Source: Parcubacteria group bacterium (lineage in GTDB: Bacteria; Patescibacteriota; Patescibacteriia; UBA9934; GWF2-40-263). From it: a stretch of 37,558 nucleotides of DNA. The stretch lies in assembly GCA_013204395.1 (NCBI GenBank), contig JABMNZ010000011.1, forward strand, positions 1 through 37,558, written 5' to 3'. This document shows, piece by piece, positions 14,699-24,125 of the stretch. Under the pieces are notes generated by a model. It ran no database searches. It was not told the origin of the DNA and was given only the letters and a program-made list of their open reading frames with translations. Both the position numbers and the translations under genes were made by a program. Each line of letters opens with the position of its first letter. Position 1 is the first letter of the stretch.

Positions 14699-16498
14699 GT
14701 GAATTTTAGAAACATTGCCATCATTGCCCACGTTGACCACGGAAAAACAACGCTTGTGGACGCCATGCTTAAACAGTCCGGTACGTTTACCGAACGCGAG
14801 ATTATCGAAGAGCGCGTCATGGACAACAACGATCTTGAAAAAGAACGTGGCATTACCATTTACGCAAAAACAACATCTATCCGTCTTGGGGATGTAAAAA
14901 TTAATATTGTCGACACTCCGGGTCACGCCGACTTCGGTTCTGAGGTTGAGCGCGTGTTGCGAATGGTCGACAGTGTCTTACTTCTAGTCGATGCCTACGA
15001 GGGCCCAATGCCGCAAACGAAGTTTGTACTGCGCAAGTCGCTCGAGCTCGGCATGAAGCCAATTTTGGTTATCAACAAAATAGATAAAGCATCAGCTCGC
15101 CCTGATGAGGTGCACAACATGACTTTTGATCTTTTCTCAGAACTGGGGGCCACGGACGAACAGCTTGATTTTCACCATATCTATACAAATGCCAAAGACG
15201 GCATAGCCATTAAGGAACTTACGGACGAGAGTAAGGACCTTCAACCACTCTTCGACATGATACTTGAGACGGTTCCACCTGCTGTAAGTAAACCTGAAGA
15301 GCAAATGCGAATGCAGCCAGTCAACTTGGCTTACGATGACTTCGTAGGACGTATGGCCTTAGGTCGTGTCTATGAGGGAACATTGAAAACTGGCATGGCT
15401 GTCACGGTCATAACCTCAGATGGAACTCGAGAGAAACACAAAATTACAAAAATTGTCTCCACAGAAGGATTGAAAAAGATCGAGGTCCCAGAAGCAATCG
15501 CCGGTGACATTGTTTCCATCGCAGGTATCCCAAACATCGATGTTGGAGATACTATTGCTGAGGACCCTAAAGCTGAGGCTCTTCCATCCATCCATATCGA
15601 CCCCCCAACGCTCACCATGGACTTCCTTGTAAACAACTCACCGTTTGCCGGACAGGAAGGAAAACTTGTGACCTCCCGTCAGATCCGTGAACGACTTGAA
15701 CGAGAGCTTCATACAAACGTTGGTCTACATGTAGAGTTCTCAGAAAACTCTGATGCTTTCAAAGTCCATGGACGTGGCGAAATGCATCTTTCTGTTCTCA
15801 TAGAAACCATGAGGCGTGAGGGATATGAATTGCAGGTCAGTCAGCCACAAGTTATTTTAAAAGAAGAAAACGGCAAAGTACTTGAGCCTTACGAAAGTGT
15901 TGTGATCGATGTCCCAGACGATCTAGCTGGCGTCGTAATCGAAAAACTCGGAACACGTAAGGGAGAGATGCAAAACATGACCAGCGACAGTGGGTCAACA
16001 CGACTGGAGTACATCATTCCTACCCGAGGACTTCTAGGCTTCCGTATGGAATTTGTCACAGCAACTCGCGGCGAAGGAACGCTCTCTCACATTTTTGCTG
16101 AGTACGGACCGTTCAAAGGAGAGATTGCAAGGCGATTAACCGGGTCCATGATATCTGGCTTTCTTGGAAAGACCAGCGCATATTCACTCGACAATCTTCA
16201 AACCAGAGGAACCTTGTTCATCGGAGCCCCAATAGATGTCTATGAAGGCATGGTGATCGGAACAAGTTCAAAAGGATCCCTCGTAGTGAACCCAACAAAG
16301 GGTAAGCAGCTCACGAACATGCGCTCCAGTGGAGCCGATGCTGCCATCAACCTCACCCCGCCGCTAGAGATGACTCTTGAGCGCGCGCTGGAATACATCG
16401 AGGACGATGAGTATGCTGAAGTAACCCCTAAGAGTATCCGTATCAGAAAAAAGTTTTTGAACGAAAGTGATCGCAAGAGAAATACCCCTAAGGGATAA
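14699..16498 (+). CDS. typA: Ribosome-associated GTPase TypA/BipA
   Basis: Translational GTPase related to EF-G that assists ribosome assembly and stress growth. 599 aa, normal length. G1 [10 protein letters not shown]2 RGITI, G3 [10 protein letters not shown]4 NKID; then beta-barrel domain II, EF-G-like domains III/V and the TypA-specific C-terminal domain ([20 protein letters not shown]). The start is a GTG at 14699, which gives the standard [15 protein letters not shown]; no ATG is available in frame. No SD is visible. Confidence 0.96.
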   Translation: MNFRNIAIIAHVDHGKTTLVDAMLKQSGTFTEREIIEERVMDNNDLEKERGITIYAKTTSIRLGDVKINIVDTPGHADFGSEVERVLRMVDSVLLLVDAYEGPMPQTKFVLRKSLELGMKPILVINKIDKASARPDEVHNMTFDLFSELGATDEQLDFHHIYTNAKDGIAIKELTDESKDLQPLFDMILETVPPAVSKPEEQMRMQPVNLAYDDFVGRMALGRVYEGTLKTGMAVTVITSDGTREKHKITKIVSTEGLKKIEVPEAIAGDIVSIAGIPNIDVGDTIAEDPKAEALPSIHIDPPTLTMDFLVNNSPFAGQEGKLVTSRQIRERLERELHTNVGLHVEFSENSDAFKVHGRGEMHLSVLIETMRREGYELQVSQPQVILKEENGKVLEPYESVVIDVPDDLAGVVIEKLGTRKGEMQNMTSDSGSTRLEYIIPTRGLLGFRMEFVTATRGEGTLSHIFAEYGPFKGEIARRLTGSMISGFLGKTSAYSLDNLQTRGTLFIGAPIDVYEGMVIGTSSKGSLVVNPTKGKQLTNMRSSGADAAINLTPPLEMTLERALEYIEDDEYAEVTPKSIRIRKKFLNESDRKRNTPKG

Positions 16499-16510
16499 GT
16501 ACAAATATAA

Positions 16511-16535
16511 ACACCCTCCATCAGGAGGGTGTTTT
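16511..16535. terminator. Bidirectional terminator typA / pif1-like
   Basis: Perfect 9-bp stem ACACCCTCC/GGAGGGTGT around ATCA, with TTTT on one side and an AT-rich run on the other; it serves convergent genes. Confidence 0.85.
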
Positions 16536-16537
16536 GA

Positions 16538-17830
16538 TTAGCGTGAATTCATGAAATCAACCACGGCCTGATCAACTATCACATCTTTTAACTTGAATGG
16601 TTTCAAAAGAACCAAGCCCTTGAAAGTCGTACAGCGACTAAGTGCGACGTAAAGCTGTCCGTGGGCAAAAGCTCCCCACCCTACATCCACAAGAACATTA
16701 TCGAAGGTCTTTCCCTGCCCCTTATGAATAGTGACCGCCCAAGCGAGGGTAATTGGGTATTGTGTGTAGGATCCGACGGTTGATTCTTCCAAGTCACCAT
16801 CGCCCCCATGCTCGTATTCAAAGAGCTCCCACTTATGCTGTTTCACCTCAACCTCCTTACCACTTTCTAATTCGACTTCAAGCACAGGAAGTTTTGAGAG
16901 TCCAATTTGTTTGATCTTAGTAATCGTTCCAAGAGAACCATTCACCCAACGTCTAGCTGGATCATTTGTTGTAAACATGATACGGGCCCCTTCTTTGACA
17001 CTGATGGTTGATTCCGATGGCATGCGCCTGTCAGGAAGATCTCCCATGGAAGACGCCTTCAGTTTCCATTCCTTCCCAGAGAGTTGCTTGAGCTCGTAAT
17101 CATTCCTCTCCTGCGCCATCTTGTTCGTCGTTGTCAGATGAATAAACCCAGGTTCATCTCGTGGATCAAAGTAGGGATCATGACGTTCGTTCCATGTTTC
17201 GACATCGACTTTTTTCAGAGTCTTCCGCCTAAGATTATCTAACAAGCTCACGAAAGCTTTTTCTTTTTGCCTGTGAACTTTTTGGAGTTCAATGATTTTG
17301 ATGGGAACTTCAATCATGGAGTAAGCAGAGAAAAAGTACGGTGATGGATATTCAGTCTCAAATCTAAAAGCCTCATCACGGGTAACAACAGGTGGCAACT
17401 GATACAGGTCTCCAATAAAAATCATCTGCACTCCACCAAACGGATCTTTTGGACGACCTCGGTTCAAGCGCAGCGCAGTATCAATGCAATCCAACAGGTC
17501 AGCACGAATCATTGAGATCTCATCAATAACAATCGTCTCAATCGCATTAAAAAGTGCGAGGGATTCCTTGGCTGCCTTACGAACTAAGCTCGGCTTAATG
17601 GCAGGATGAAAACCAAAAAATGAATGGACCGTTTGTCCCTTCACATTGAGAGCGGCAACCCCCGTAGGAGCTAGAACCACATGCTTTTTCTTCGTATTTT
17701 TTCGAAAGTACTTAAGCAGAGTCGATTTCCCTGTCCCCGCCCTACCTGTGAGAAAGATATTATCGTCTGTGTCGTTCATGGCCTTATAGGCCTCCTTGAA
17801 TTCCTTGGTGATGGTTATTTTTTTTGGCAT
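16538..17830 (-). CDS. PIF1-like superfamily 1B DNA helicase
   Basis: 5'-3' helicase of the PIF1/RecD2 type, 430 aa from MPKKITITK. Walker A GRAGTGKST (29-37), Walker B VIDEISMI, motif III GDLYQLPPV, C-terminal TIHKGQGKTFDNV and YVALSRCTTFKGLVL. Short compact form without an added domain, common in CPR genomes. TATACT lies 9 nt before the ATG on the minus strand, so the message is probably leaderless. Last gene before the convergent typA terminator. Confidence 0.93.
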   Translation of the reverse strand: MPKKITITKEFKEAYKAMNDTDDNIFLTGRAGTGKSTLLKYFRKNTKKKHVVLAPTGVAALNVKGQTVHSFFGFHPAIKPSLVRKAAKESLALFNAIETIVIDEISMIRADLLDCIDTALRLNRGRPKDPFGGVQMIFIGDLYQLPPVVTRDEAFRFETEYPSPYFFSAYSMIEVPIKIIELQKVHRQKEKAFVSLLDNLRRKTLKKVDVETWNERHDPYFDPRDEPGFIHLTTTNKMAQERNDYELKQLSGKEWKLKASSMGDLPDRRMPSESTISVKEGARIMFTTNDPARRWVNGSLGTITKIKQIGLSKLPVLEVELESGKEVEVKQHKWELFEYEHGGDGDLEESTVGSYTQYPITLAWAVTIHKGQGKTFDNVLVDVGWGAFAHGQLYVALSRCTTFKGLVLLKPFKLKDVIVDQAVVDFMNSR

Positions 17831-17869
17831 AGCGGGCACAGTATATCAACATATGACTAACGGCGGGAA

Positions 17870-18871
17870 TCAAACAATATATCTCCAGTTATCAAATACG
17901 AGCGTATCATCAATACGTACTTGATCTACATCTAAAAAAATATCTATGTGGTATCCACCTGCCTTAGATGGAAAACCTGGTTTTTTGAAAATGGAATGTT
18001 TGGATCCTAAAGAAAGATGGACTCCCCGCATGCGCTCAAAAGCCGTTACGTCGTTGATAATCTGCCCCTTCCCCATAGCCGGGTTTAACCCCAAACCCAA
18101 TTCACGAACATACACCGGGGAACGCTGTTCAATCAGATCAAGAATCTCCTTAAACGCAGAGGGGGCTTCGGGTGCTGAAAGAATCCCGTCTTGGATGATT
18201 GCCTTGAAGGCTTCGTACTCTCTGACAACATGATCAAGGCCAGGAAAGGCAAAAATTTTAAGTTCGCCATTCACTTTTTTAAGATCAGTGGGTTCAGAAA
18301 AAACTTCGCCAATAGGAAATGTTCCTCCAACATTCTTCATCTGTGAATAATCACCGATATTCAACCGAGTTGTCTCAAATGGACTGTCATAAACAAGTGT
18401 TGTGTCCGGACACGTAATCGTTATCTTCTTACAATCATCAACCAGGGATTTGAGTGTGTGTCCCACGGGTCGATAGTAGACTGGATCGTACGCAAGCGTG
18501 TCCACGTACCGTTCAAACTGATCCCCCTCAAATCTACCTAAGTGGACATGCTCGATCGTTTTGAGACCACGCTTAAAGAGCTCTATACGTAAACGGAATT
18601 CGTTTAACCGAAAACTTGTTGTTTGCACAAGGATCACGAGATCACCAGAATCTAATACTTCAATTTTTCTCAACAGGTCTCCTTGCAATGACTCATCAAA
18701 CAAAATAAATTCCCCCTCAGGGATATTGGTTTTGTAAGCTGATGTAAGAACTTCAGCCAACGGAGAATCCTTATCATAGATCACGATCGCTTTACCCTCA
18801 TCTGAGAACTCAATCGCATGAAGCAAGATATCCCCTATGTGTGTCGTGGCCTTATCAATCAATGCTTGCAT
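17870..18871 (-). CDS. M29-like metalloaminopeptidase
   Basis: 333 aa with the C-terminal half of family M29 (AmpS/aminopeptidase T). Probable metal ligands can be placed: Glu in GGTFPIGEVFSEP, Glu in VRELGLGLNPAMG, His in LSLGSKHS, and His and Asp in GYHIDIFLD. It is shorter than the usual ~400 aa, so the N-terminal domain is reduced. Predicted to trim amino acids from peptides in the cytoplasm. It starts 3 nt after the EVE gene stop, so it is cotranscribed with it. Confidence 0.8.
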   Translation of the reverse strand: MQALIDKATTHIGDILLHAIEFSDEGKAIVIYDKDSPLAEVLTSAYKTNIPEGEFILFDESLQGDLLRKIEVLDSGDLVILVQTTSFRLNEFRLRIELFKRGLKTIEHVHLGRFEGDQFERYVDTLAYDPVYYRPVGHTLKSLVDDCKKITITCPDTTLVYDSPFETTRLNIGDYSQMKNVGGTFPIGEVFSEPTDLKKVNGELKIFAFPGLDHVVREYEAFKAIIQDGILSAPEAPSAFKEILDLIEQRSPVYVRELGLGLNPAMGKGQIINDVTAFERMRGVHLSLGSKHSIFKKPGFPSKAGGYHIDIFLDVDQVRIDDTLVFDNWRYIV

Positions 18872-18874
18872 AGT

Positions 18875-19288
18875 CTATATTTTTGTCTCGCTTACTACTA
18901 AGCACCTTTCCCATTGCTCCTTTGTCACCGGTTGAACAGAGAGTCTCGAATGGGTCACCAAAGTCATCTCTTGCAAAAAAGGATCCTTTTTAATTTGCTG
19001 AAGAGCAATCTCCTTGCCAACAGGTTTTACCGCCTGAATATCTACCATGCTCCAATCCCCTTTCAAAGCCGTTGAGTCTGGGTAGGCTTCTTTCACCACT
19101 TTAGCGATCCCCTTGATGCTCGTTTGCTTTACAGAATGGTACACAAAAACCAGATCTCCTTTCTTCATTGCTCTCATCATGTTTCTCGCTTGGTAATTGC
19201 GAACACCATCCCAACAGGTAATCTTATCGGTAACAAGATCGTCCCAACTGTAGGTACTCGGCTCCGTTTTCATTAACCAATAGTTCAT
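18875..19288 (-). CDS. EVE domain protein
   Basis: 137 aa from MNYWLMKTEPSTYSWDDL, the conserved EVE start (track start 19330 adds 14 unrelated residues). WDGVRNYQARNMMRAMKKGDLVFVYHS is diagnostic. EVE domains are PUA-like and bind modified bases in DNA or RNA (family knowledge); the target here is unknown. The ATG overlaps the stop of the flavoprotein gene (ATGA), so translation is probably coupled. Confidence 0.92.
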   Translation of the reverse strand: MNYWLMKTEPSTYSWDDLVTDKITCWDGVRNYQARNMMRAMKKGDLVFVYHSVKQTSIKGIAKVVKEAYPDSTALKGDWSMVDIQAVKPVGKEIALQQIKKDPFLQEMTLVTHSRLSVQPVTKEQWERCLVVSETKI

Positions 19289-20535
19289 ACAGATGTCGCA
19301 TGAGTTCCAGCAATCCAACCCGTGGTCCAACAGAGCTGAAGGGAAAACCCGCCTGAGGGTCTGTTTATATTAATGACGTCTCCAGCTAAATACAGGTTGG
19401 GAAACAATCTTGAGGTCATGGACTTAAAGTCGATCTCCTTGGGCACCACTCCTCCATCAGCCACAATAGACCACTCAAATCCCATGGTGCCTGTAATGGG
19501 AAAGTTAAGATCCTTAAGGGTCTTAACTAAGAGCTTACGCTGATCTTTTGTGATTTCGTGCACTGGAGTATCACCGAAACGGAGATCCTGCCGACGCAGA
19601 ATGCTCTCACTCAATTTTTTTTGCAGAACGTCCCTGAGAACATTATTAAGGTGCCTCTTTTTTTCTAGCTCGAACAGTTCGATAAAAAATGTATCCAAGC
19701 TCCCTAAATCGTAATCAGGAAACAAATCGACCGAGGCTGTGACAGAACCCTTCTTAAGAAGTGCCTTCACTTTATGAGCCGAGTTAATCACAATGGGCCC
19801 GGAGATACCAAAGTGAGTAAACAGCAACCGCCCCCTAACTTTGTGCTTGGCCTTCCCTTCTTGAATAAACCGCAGAGTCATATCATCCACTGTCGTTCCA
19901 GTAAGTTCGTGAACCCATTTGGTTGGCGTGCACAATGGCGCAAGACTCGGATCAGGGGCCTCAATAGTATGACCAATGGCGGCAAGACTATCCAAACCCT
20001 CACCAGTAGAACCGGTCTCAGGCGCAGCAAGTCCACCCGTTGCCACGATTATCTTGTCTGCCATGAACGTTCCGCCAGAAGTCTTTACCCCCATGAGTGT
20101 TTTACCTTCAACAACAAACGACTCAAATGATGTATTCAGCCTAACTGTCACATTCCCGCTCTCCTCAACATAATCACTGAGCACACGACAGACATCCTCT
20201 GCTTTTTCAGATTCTGGAAACGCGCGCTTTCGATCTTCAACGATCAACGGCAAGCCTCGCCCTTCAAAAAACTCAAACGTACTCTCCACATTAAACTGCG
20301 AGAATGGAGAAAAAAGAAACTGTTTAGACTCGGGAAAATTATCAAGAAACAATCTGTTATCGGGTTCAGCATTTGTAATATTACATCGCCGCCCACCAGT
20401 AATACTCAACTTCTTTCCTAAACGATCATTTTTCTCTAAAAGCAAAACATGCGCGCCGAGCTCTCCAGCTCGACCCGCAGCCATCATGCCAGAGGGCCCA
20501 CCCCCAATGACGATTATGTCGTAAGTTTCTTTCAT
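19285..20535 (-). CDS. HI0933/BaiN-type flavoprotein
   Basis: 416 aa NAD(P)/FAD-dependent oxidoreductase of the HI0933 (YhiN) family. N-terminal FAD site IIVIGGGPSGMMAAGRAGELG, then LGKKLSITGGRRCNITN (family signature, usually GGGRCN), the central insertion domain, and the C-terminal LYLAGDVININRPSGGFSLQLCWTTGWIAG. Substrate unknown; a member in gut Clostridium reduces bile acid intermediates, but that should not be carried over. Six nt after the GDPD gene. Confidence 0.92.
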   Translation of the reverse strand: MKETYDIIVIGGGPSGMMAAGRAGELGAHVLLLEKNDRLGKKLSITGGRRCNITNAEPDNRLFLDNFPESKQFLFSPFSQFNVESTFEFFEGRGLPLIVEDRKRAFPESEKAEDVCRVLSDYVEESGNVTVRLNTSFESFVVEGKTLMGVKTSGGTFMADKIIVATGGLAAPETGSTGEGLDSLAAIGHTIEAPDPSLAPLCTPTKWVHELTGTTVDDMTLRFIQEGKAKHKVRGRLLFTHFGISGPIVINSAHKVKALLKKGSVTASVDLFPDYDLGSLDTFFIELFELEKKRHLNNVLRDVLQKKLSESILRRQDLRFGDTPVHEITKDQRKLLVKTLKDLNFPITGTMGFEWSIVADGGVVPKEIDFKSMTSRLFPNLYLAGDVININRPSGGFSLQLCWTTGWIAGTHATSV

Positions 20536-20541
20536 GTTGTT

Positions 20542-21636
20542 CTATTCTTCATTTAAATCTGGGACCTGGTCACGTGTATGCAAGCCCTCATACTCACCGC
20601 TGAAATATACAACTCCTGGCTCCAAACCAGCAGTCTTCATCTTTTCGACATACTGATCAACATGCTCATCTTGTGTGATATCAAAAATATTAACCTTGAT
20701 ACCATTGGTTCCTAATTGTTCTGCGTAGTTGAGAAAAGACTCTTTGGCACTTAGAACATCTACAATCTTTGTCCTGTGCTTTTTTACCAATCTTCCAAGA
20801 AGAGGAATCTTTTCAAACTTGTCTACAAGTTTTTCAACAACTGGCTCTAGCGCCATGATATTCACACTTCCTTTTTGCAGTACGCGCGCCATGATACTCA
20901 TGTCACCAGATTCATCTGCCACTGGCACATCTGCATACGGGACCGTGTGGCGACCAATAAGATCTTCACCCTTATCGTCCATGCGCTTCTTTGTATCACC
21001 CCAATGTTCATCTGCCTGCAAAACAGTTGCGTCAGTAATATTTTCAGAACCAACCCCACGCACAGTTCCAGCACGGAGTTTTGCAAACCACGTTCCAATC
21101 TTTCCGAAGATACGTGATCCAGATGGAATGTTCTCAATTGCTTCAATGACAAAACGTGGAATACCACGAATAACTGGAAAGTAACTCATGGAGTATTCCA
21201 AAGTCGGATCTTTCTCGTACAAGTACTGCAAGCTCTGTGGTAGCCAAGAGACAAGAGCCACCCTATGTTCCATGTCGTTGTCATGAATAAGTTGCAGAAT
21301 TTCATCTAGACCATCTTCATCGAAATCCTTAATGTCGATGTTTATTTTTGTCGTTGAATTTTCAGTCTCCTTCACGAGTTCAAAAAGACGCTCAAGAGTA
21401 CAAATATCATCACCTCCTTTATAGGTAATCTCTGAGAGTTCAGCTTCTGTTAAATCTCTAACACGATCTGGTCGCTTTGACGATTCACCCAATGTTGAGT
21501 TGTGATGAATGATGCATTTGTGATCCTTGGACATTCGAATATCAAATTCGAGCTCAGCGATATTCTTTCCCAGGGCACCTTCCAACGCTTGCTCTGATGC
21601 CTCGTCAGCCCCAAATCCTCGCTCACGATGAGACAG
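20542..21636 (-). CDS. Glycerophosphodiester phosphodiesterase, no standard start
   Basis: Hydrolyses glycerophosphodiesters to glycerol 3-phosphate and an alcohol. Family N-terminus is visible as LSHRERGFGADEASEQAL...ELEFDIRMSKD, with HR and E/D catalytic and metal residues, then IIHHNSTLG and the DIKDF strand. The ORF-track start (TTG, 21585) would remove the catalytic HR. The frame is open upstream only to a TAA at 21646-21648, and the only start-like codon in between is CTG (21636), which I use. That TAA is also the stop of the preceding gene, in the same frame. The C-terminal ~100 residues include an unusual insert before KVNIFDITQDEHVDQYV. Confidence 0.8.
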   Translation of the reverse strand: MSHRERGFGADEASEQALEGALGKNIAELEFDIRMSKDHKCIIHHNSTLGESSKRPDRVRDLTEAELSEITYKGGDDICTLERLFELVKETENSTTKINIDIKDFDEDGLDEILQLIHDNDMEHRVALVSWLPQSLQYLYEKDPTLEYSMSYFPVIRGIPRFVIEAIENIPSGSRIFGKIGTWFAKLRAGTVRGVGSENITDATVLQADEHWGDTKKRMDDKGEDLIGRHTVPYADVPVADESGDMSIMARVLQKGSVNIMALEPVVEKLVDKFEKIPLLGRLVKKHRTKIVDVLSAKESFLNYAEQLGTNGIKVNIFDITQDEHVDQYVEKMKTAGLEPGVVYFSGEYEGLHTRDQVPDLNEE

Positions 21637-21645
21637 TACTTTTCG

Positions 21646-22149
21646 TTAACGACTCTCTTGCAAGACAGTTAATGCAAGATCTATTTCAGCGCCAACAATC
21701 CGATCGACAATTTCCGATGCACCCTCACCAGCAAACAATTCCTTCGCATCACTTCCAAGTGCACGGTAAATCTGTTCAAAATTATCAACCTCCTCTTGTA
21801 GAACAGATTCAGAAAATGATAAGCCTCCTTTTTCAAGAGACTCAAGAAGTCTTGGTAACGCAGCACGGAAGTCTTCCTTTACTCCCTCTTCAACACCAAG
21901 CTGCTCACAGTAAGCATTGAGATTCTCTGGATGTTCTAAATGTAAAAACTTATCTTTCAGCACAGCAGCCAAACGATCCTGCTCAAGCACAATCTCACGC
22001 ACACGCATGATCTCATGCTTAAGATCCCTTTCAATCTCCTGGTCCATTTCCCCAGCAAGATCAACACTCCGGTCCTGATTTTTCAGATCCGCAGGCGTTT
22101 TCCCTCGATCAGAAGCTATTCCTTCATATGATGATTTTCGTTCACTCAT
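21646..22149 (-). CDS. Helical acidic protein of unknown function
   Basis: Unrecognised, 167 aa, soluble, rich in Glu, Leu, Asp and Arg, predicted almost all helical (MDQEIERDLKHEIMRVREIVLEQDRLAAVLKDKF; EEVDNFEQIYRALGSDAKELF). It ends QESR and its TAA is in the same frame as the GDPD that follows, so the two could form one polypeptide if the stop were read through. First gene of the run unknown-GDPD-flavoprotein-EVE-M29. Confidence 0.75.
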   Translation of the reverse strand: MSERKSSYEGIASDRGKTPADLKNQDRSVDLAGEMDQEIERDLKHEIMRVREIVLEQDRLAAVLKDKFLHLEHPENLNAYCEQLGVEEGVKEDFRAALPRLLESLEKGGLSFSESVLQEEVDNFEQIYRALGSDAKELFAGEGASEIVDRIVGAEIDLALTVLQESR

Positions 22150-22179
22150 AGTAACATTAGTGTAGCAGATTTTTTGTAT

Positions 22180-22206
22180 AAAAAAATCCCCACCTAGTCT
22201 AGGTGG
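22180..22206 (-). terminator. Terminator of the 22229-22441 gene
   Basis: CCACCTA/TAGGTGG around GAC, then GGATTTTTTT on the minus strand. Confidence 0.85.
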
Positions 22207-22228
22207 AGAACAGTCGTTGGCCAGCGAC

Positions 22229-22441
22229 TCAGCCTTCTTGTTCCCTTTTCAGGACTCGAGCCGTGCGTGCAGCAGTAAGCCTCCTGACGGTTGCAGCGAC
22301 GGCCTGCATGCTGGTGAGAGTCTCTGCCACTTGCTCAGGCGTCATGGCGTCCGCCCCCTCTTGAAGGGAACGTGTCTCCCTTTCTGGGTAACCAAGTCCA
22401 CCAAGAAAGGCCTTGAGTTGAACTCTTGCGTCTGCGGGCAT
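22229..22441 (-). CDS. Small GC-rich orphan, helical
   Basis: Unrecognised, 70 aa from MPADARVQL. The ORF track starts at 22486, but a promoter TTGACC-N17-TAATGT covers 22477-22505 and would start RNA after those upstream ATGs. The SD before the chosen ATG is weak (GGATTGGAT), so the start is uncertain. The protein is one run of helices, Ala/Arg/Glu-rich (TSMQAVAATVRRLTAARTAR). Codons are GC-rich; its own terminator follows. Confidence 0.6.
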   Translation of the reverse strand: MPADARVQLKAFLGGLGYPERETRSLQEGADAMTPEQVAETLTSMQAVAATVRRLTAARTARVLKREQEG

Positions 22442-22476
22442 ATCCAATCCAATCCACACAACTTTTGTGCAACGAG

Positions 22477-22505
22477 ACATTAACATCGGTATTGTGAGCG
22501 GTCAA
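22477..22505 (-). promoter_or_regulatory. Putative promoter of the small GC-rich gene
   Basis: Minus strand TTGACC, 17-bp spacer, TAATGT. Confidence 0.5.
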
Positions 22506-22520
22506 TCATCTAAACCAATC

Positions 22521-22548
22521 AAAAAACCACCCCGCAGCACGGGGTGGT
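22521..22548 (-). terminator. Terminator of the Nramp-like gene
   Basis: Perfect ACCACCCC/GGGGTGGT stem, then TTTTTT on the minus strand. Confidence 0.9.
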
Positions 22549-22567
22549 TTTGAAATCTATACATGGT

Positions 22568-23983
22568 TCACTTCCTCATTAAGAACCTTACTTGATACGA
22601 AGTAATAACAAGCCCAATCAGGACCACTACCACCATTGGCAAGAAACTTGCAAGGGCCCAGAGTGAAAACATTCCATAAAAAAACGTTGTCATTAGAGTC
22701 ATGATGATCCTAAAAGTACCTGGTCGCGTGATTGCCGGAAGGCTTAGGTTCAATTTTAGAAGGAGTGGTGGATAGAGCCACATGGTTATGGCCGATAAGC
22801 TCGCGGAAACAACAAGGAGAAAATAGGGTTGCTTGAGACTTGGAAAGACCAGGGAGAGAACAAGGATCAGAATTCCTAACGCAGAGGCAATTAAACTGAT
22901 GTTTGATGATGTCAGTTTCTTTAATTTTCCAGCTTCTCGCATCGGGGTAAGTAGTCTGTAAGACAACCTTCCGATCACGTCCAAAATAACCAGGTTGGCC
23001 ATGACAAAAATCATGATGGCTGCGATACCAAACAACGACCCCAGTAAACTGATGTTCGCATTGAGCACATGAATCTCTGCGGACAGAACACCAAAGCCTT
23101 GCGCGGTTCCAAGCGGCAGTAGGATACGACCCAAAAATCCAAGCAGGAAAATCGAGATTAAGTTTGCTAAAAAGAAAAGCAAAAAATGTTCTCGGTTCAC
23201 CATCTTGAACCAGTATTTGAAATTCTTTTTTGATGTTTCACTTTCAAATTCAAGACGTTTTTGATCAGCCTTAGAGAGTCCAGCGGCGCCATATCCTTTT
23301 TCCATGACCCATTCGCTCTGAACAAGATTCAACACACCAGCCACACCACCAAAGGCCAAGGCACCTAGAAAATCGAATCTAGGAAGTTCCGCTGGAATAT
23401 ACCCCCAAGCAAAAAGACCCTTAAGGCCCTCGACGAAATAATCCAATCTGAACTGAGTGATCACAACTAAAAGAATAATGGCCAAGGAGACAATAAGTCC
23501 AATTCTGGAAATTTTCTCCAAAATGGCATAGGTCTTCTTAAAGCGAAAAATGAAAAAAGTTAAGGCCATCAGTGCAATGGTCACAAAAAGCGCGTACGTC
23601 CTTACCTGATCATCTGAAAATGCCTGGTCGCCAAATACAACCACAATGAGATTTCCAGCCGTTGTCATCCATGCAGGCCAAACAAGCGTCAATAAAACCG
23701 TTAGGGCAAAAACAATCGAAAGCCATTTCACCGTTCCCACAAGGTTCCTCTCCACACTCTTGCCCGTAACAAGCGTATAGCGTTCTATCTCCATGTTTAC
23801 GAAGAACTGCAAAAACAAGATAATCGGAACAGCCCACAGAATTCGCATGTCATAGTTTGCAACAAGCGACGGCCATAGCATCATCTCACCACCATTCAAT
23901 GAGAGCGCGACAAAAATAATACTAGGCCCAAGAAGTTGAAGAAGTGATTTTTTCAGCTTCGGAAAAGGAAGATGTTTAGACAT
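22568..23983 (-). CDS. Nramp-related transporter, atypical metal site
   Basis: 471 aa with about 11-12 membrane segments. The opening LGPSIIFVALSLNGGEMMLWPSLV and MEIERYTLVTGKS match the start and the TM2-3 region of Nramp-type (APC fold) transporters. The canonical TM1 motif DPGN is replaced by NGGE and the TM6 MPHN motif by a VLNLVQSE stretch, so binding of Mn2+ or Fe2+ in the usual way is doubtful. It belongs to the divergent GxGE-type Nramp relatives; substrate unknown. No SD at the start. Confidence 0.75.
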   Translation of the reverse strand: MSKHLPFPKLKKSLLQLLGPSIIFVALSLNGGEMMLWPSLVANYDMRILWAVPIILFLQFFVNMEIERYTLVTGKSVERNLVGTVKWLSIVFALTVLLTLVWPAWMTTAGNLIVVVFGDQAFSDDQVRTYALFVTIALMALTFFIFRFKKTYAILEKISRIGLIVSLAIILLVVITQFRLDYFVEGLKGLFAWGYIPAELPRFDFLGALAFGGVAGVLNLVQSEWVMEKGYGAAGLSKADQKRLEFESETSKKNFKYWFKMVNREHFLLFFLANLISIFLLGFLGRILLPLGTAQGFGVLSAEIHVLNANISLLGSLFGIAAIMIFVMANLVILDVIGRLSYRLLTPMREAGKLKKLTSSNISLIASALGILILVLSLVFPSLKQPYFLLVVSASLSAITMWLYPPLLLKLNLSLPAITRPGTFRIIMTLMTTFFYGMFSLWALASFLPMVVVVLIGLVITSYQVRFLMRK

Positions 23984-24076
23984 AGGAAAACAAGACGAGA
24001 TGACTAATTAACTGCATGGCACCTATATAGTGTAACAGAACTGATTCTTTTTGAGATGTTCTACATACACACAAAC

Positions 24077-24106
24077 AAAAAACCTTCACTTGAATAAGTG
24101 AAGGTT
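24077..24106 (-). terminator. Terminator of the 24126-25400 gene
   Basis: Perfect 11-bp stem AACCTTCACTT/AAGTGAAGGTT, then TTTTTTG on the minus strand. Confidence 0.9.
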
Positions 24107-24125
24107 TGTTACAGACAATTTCTTC

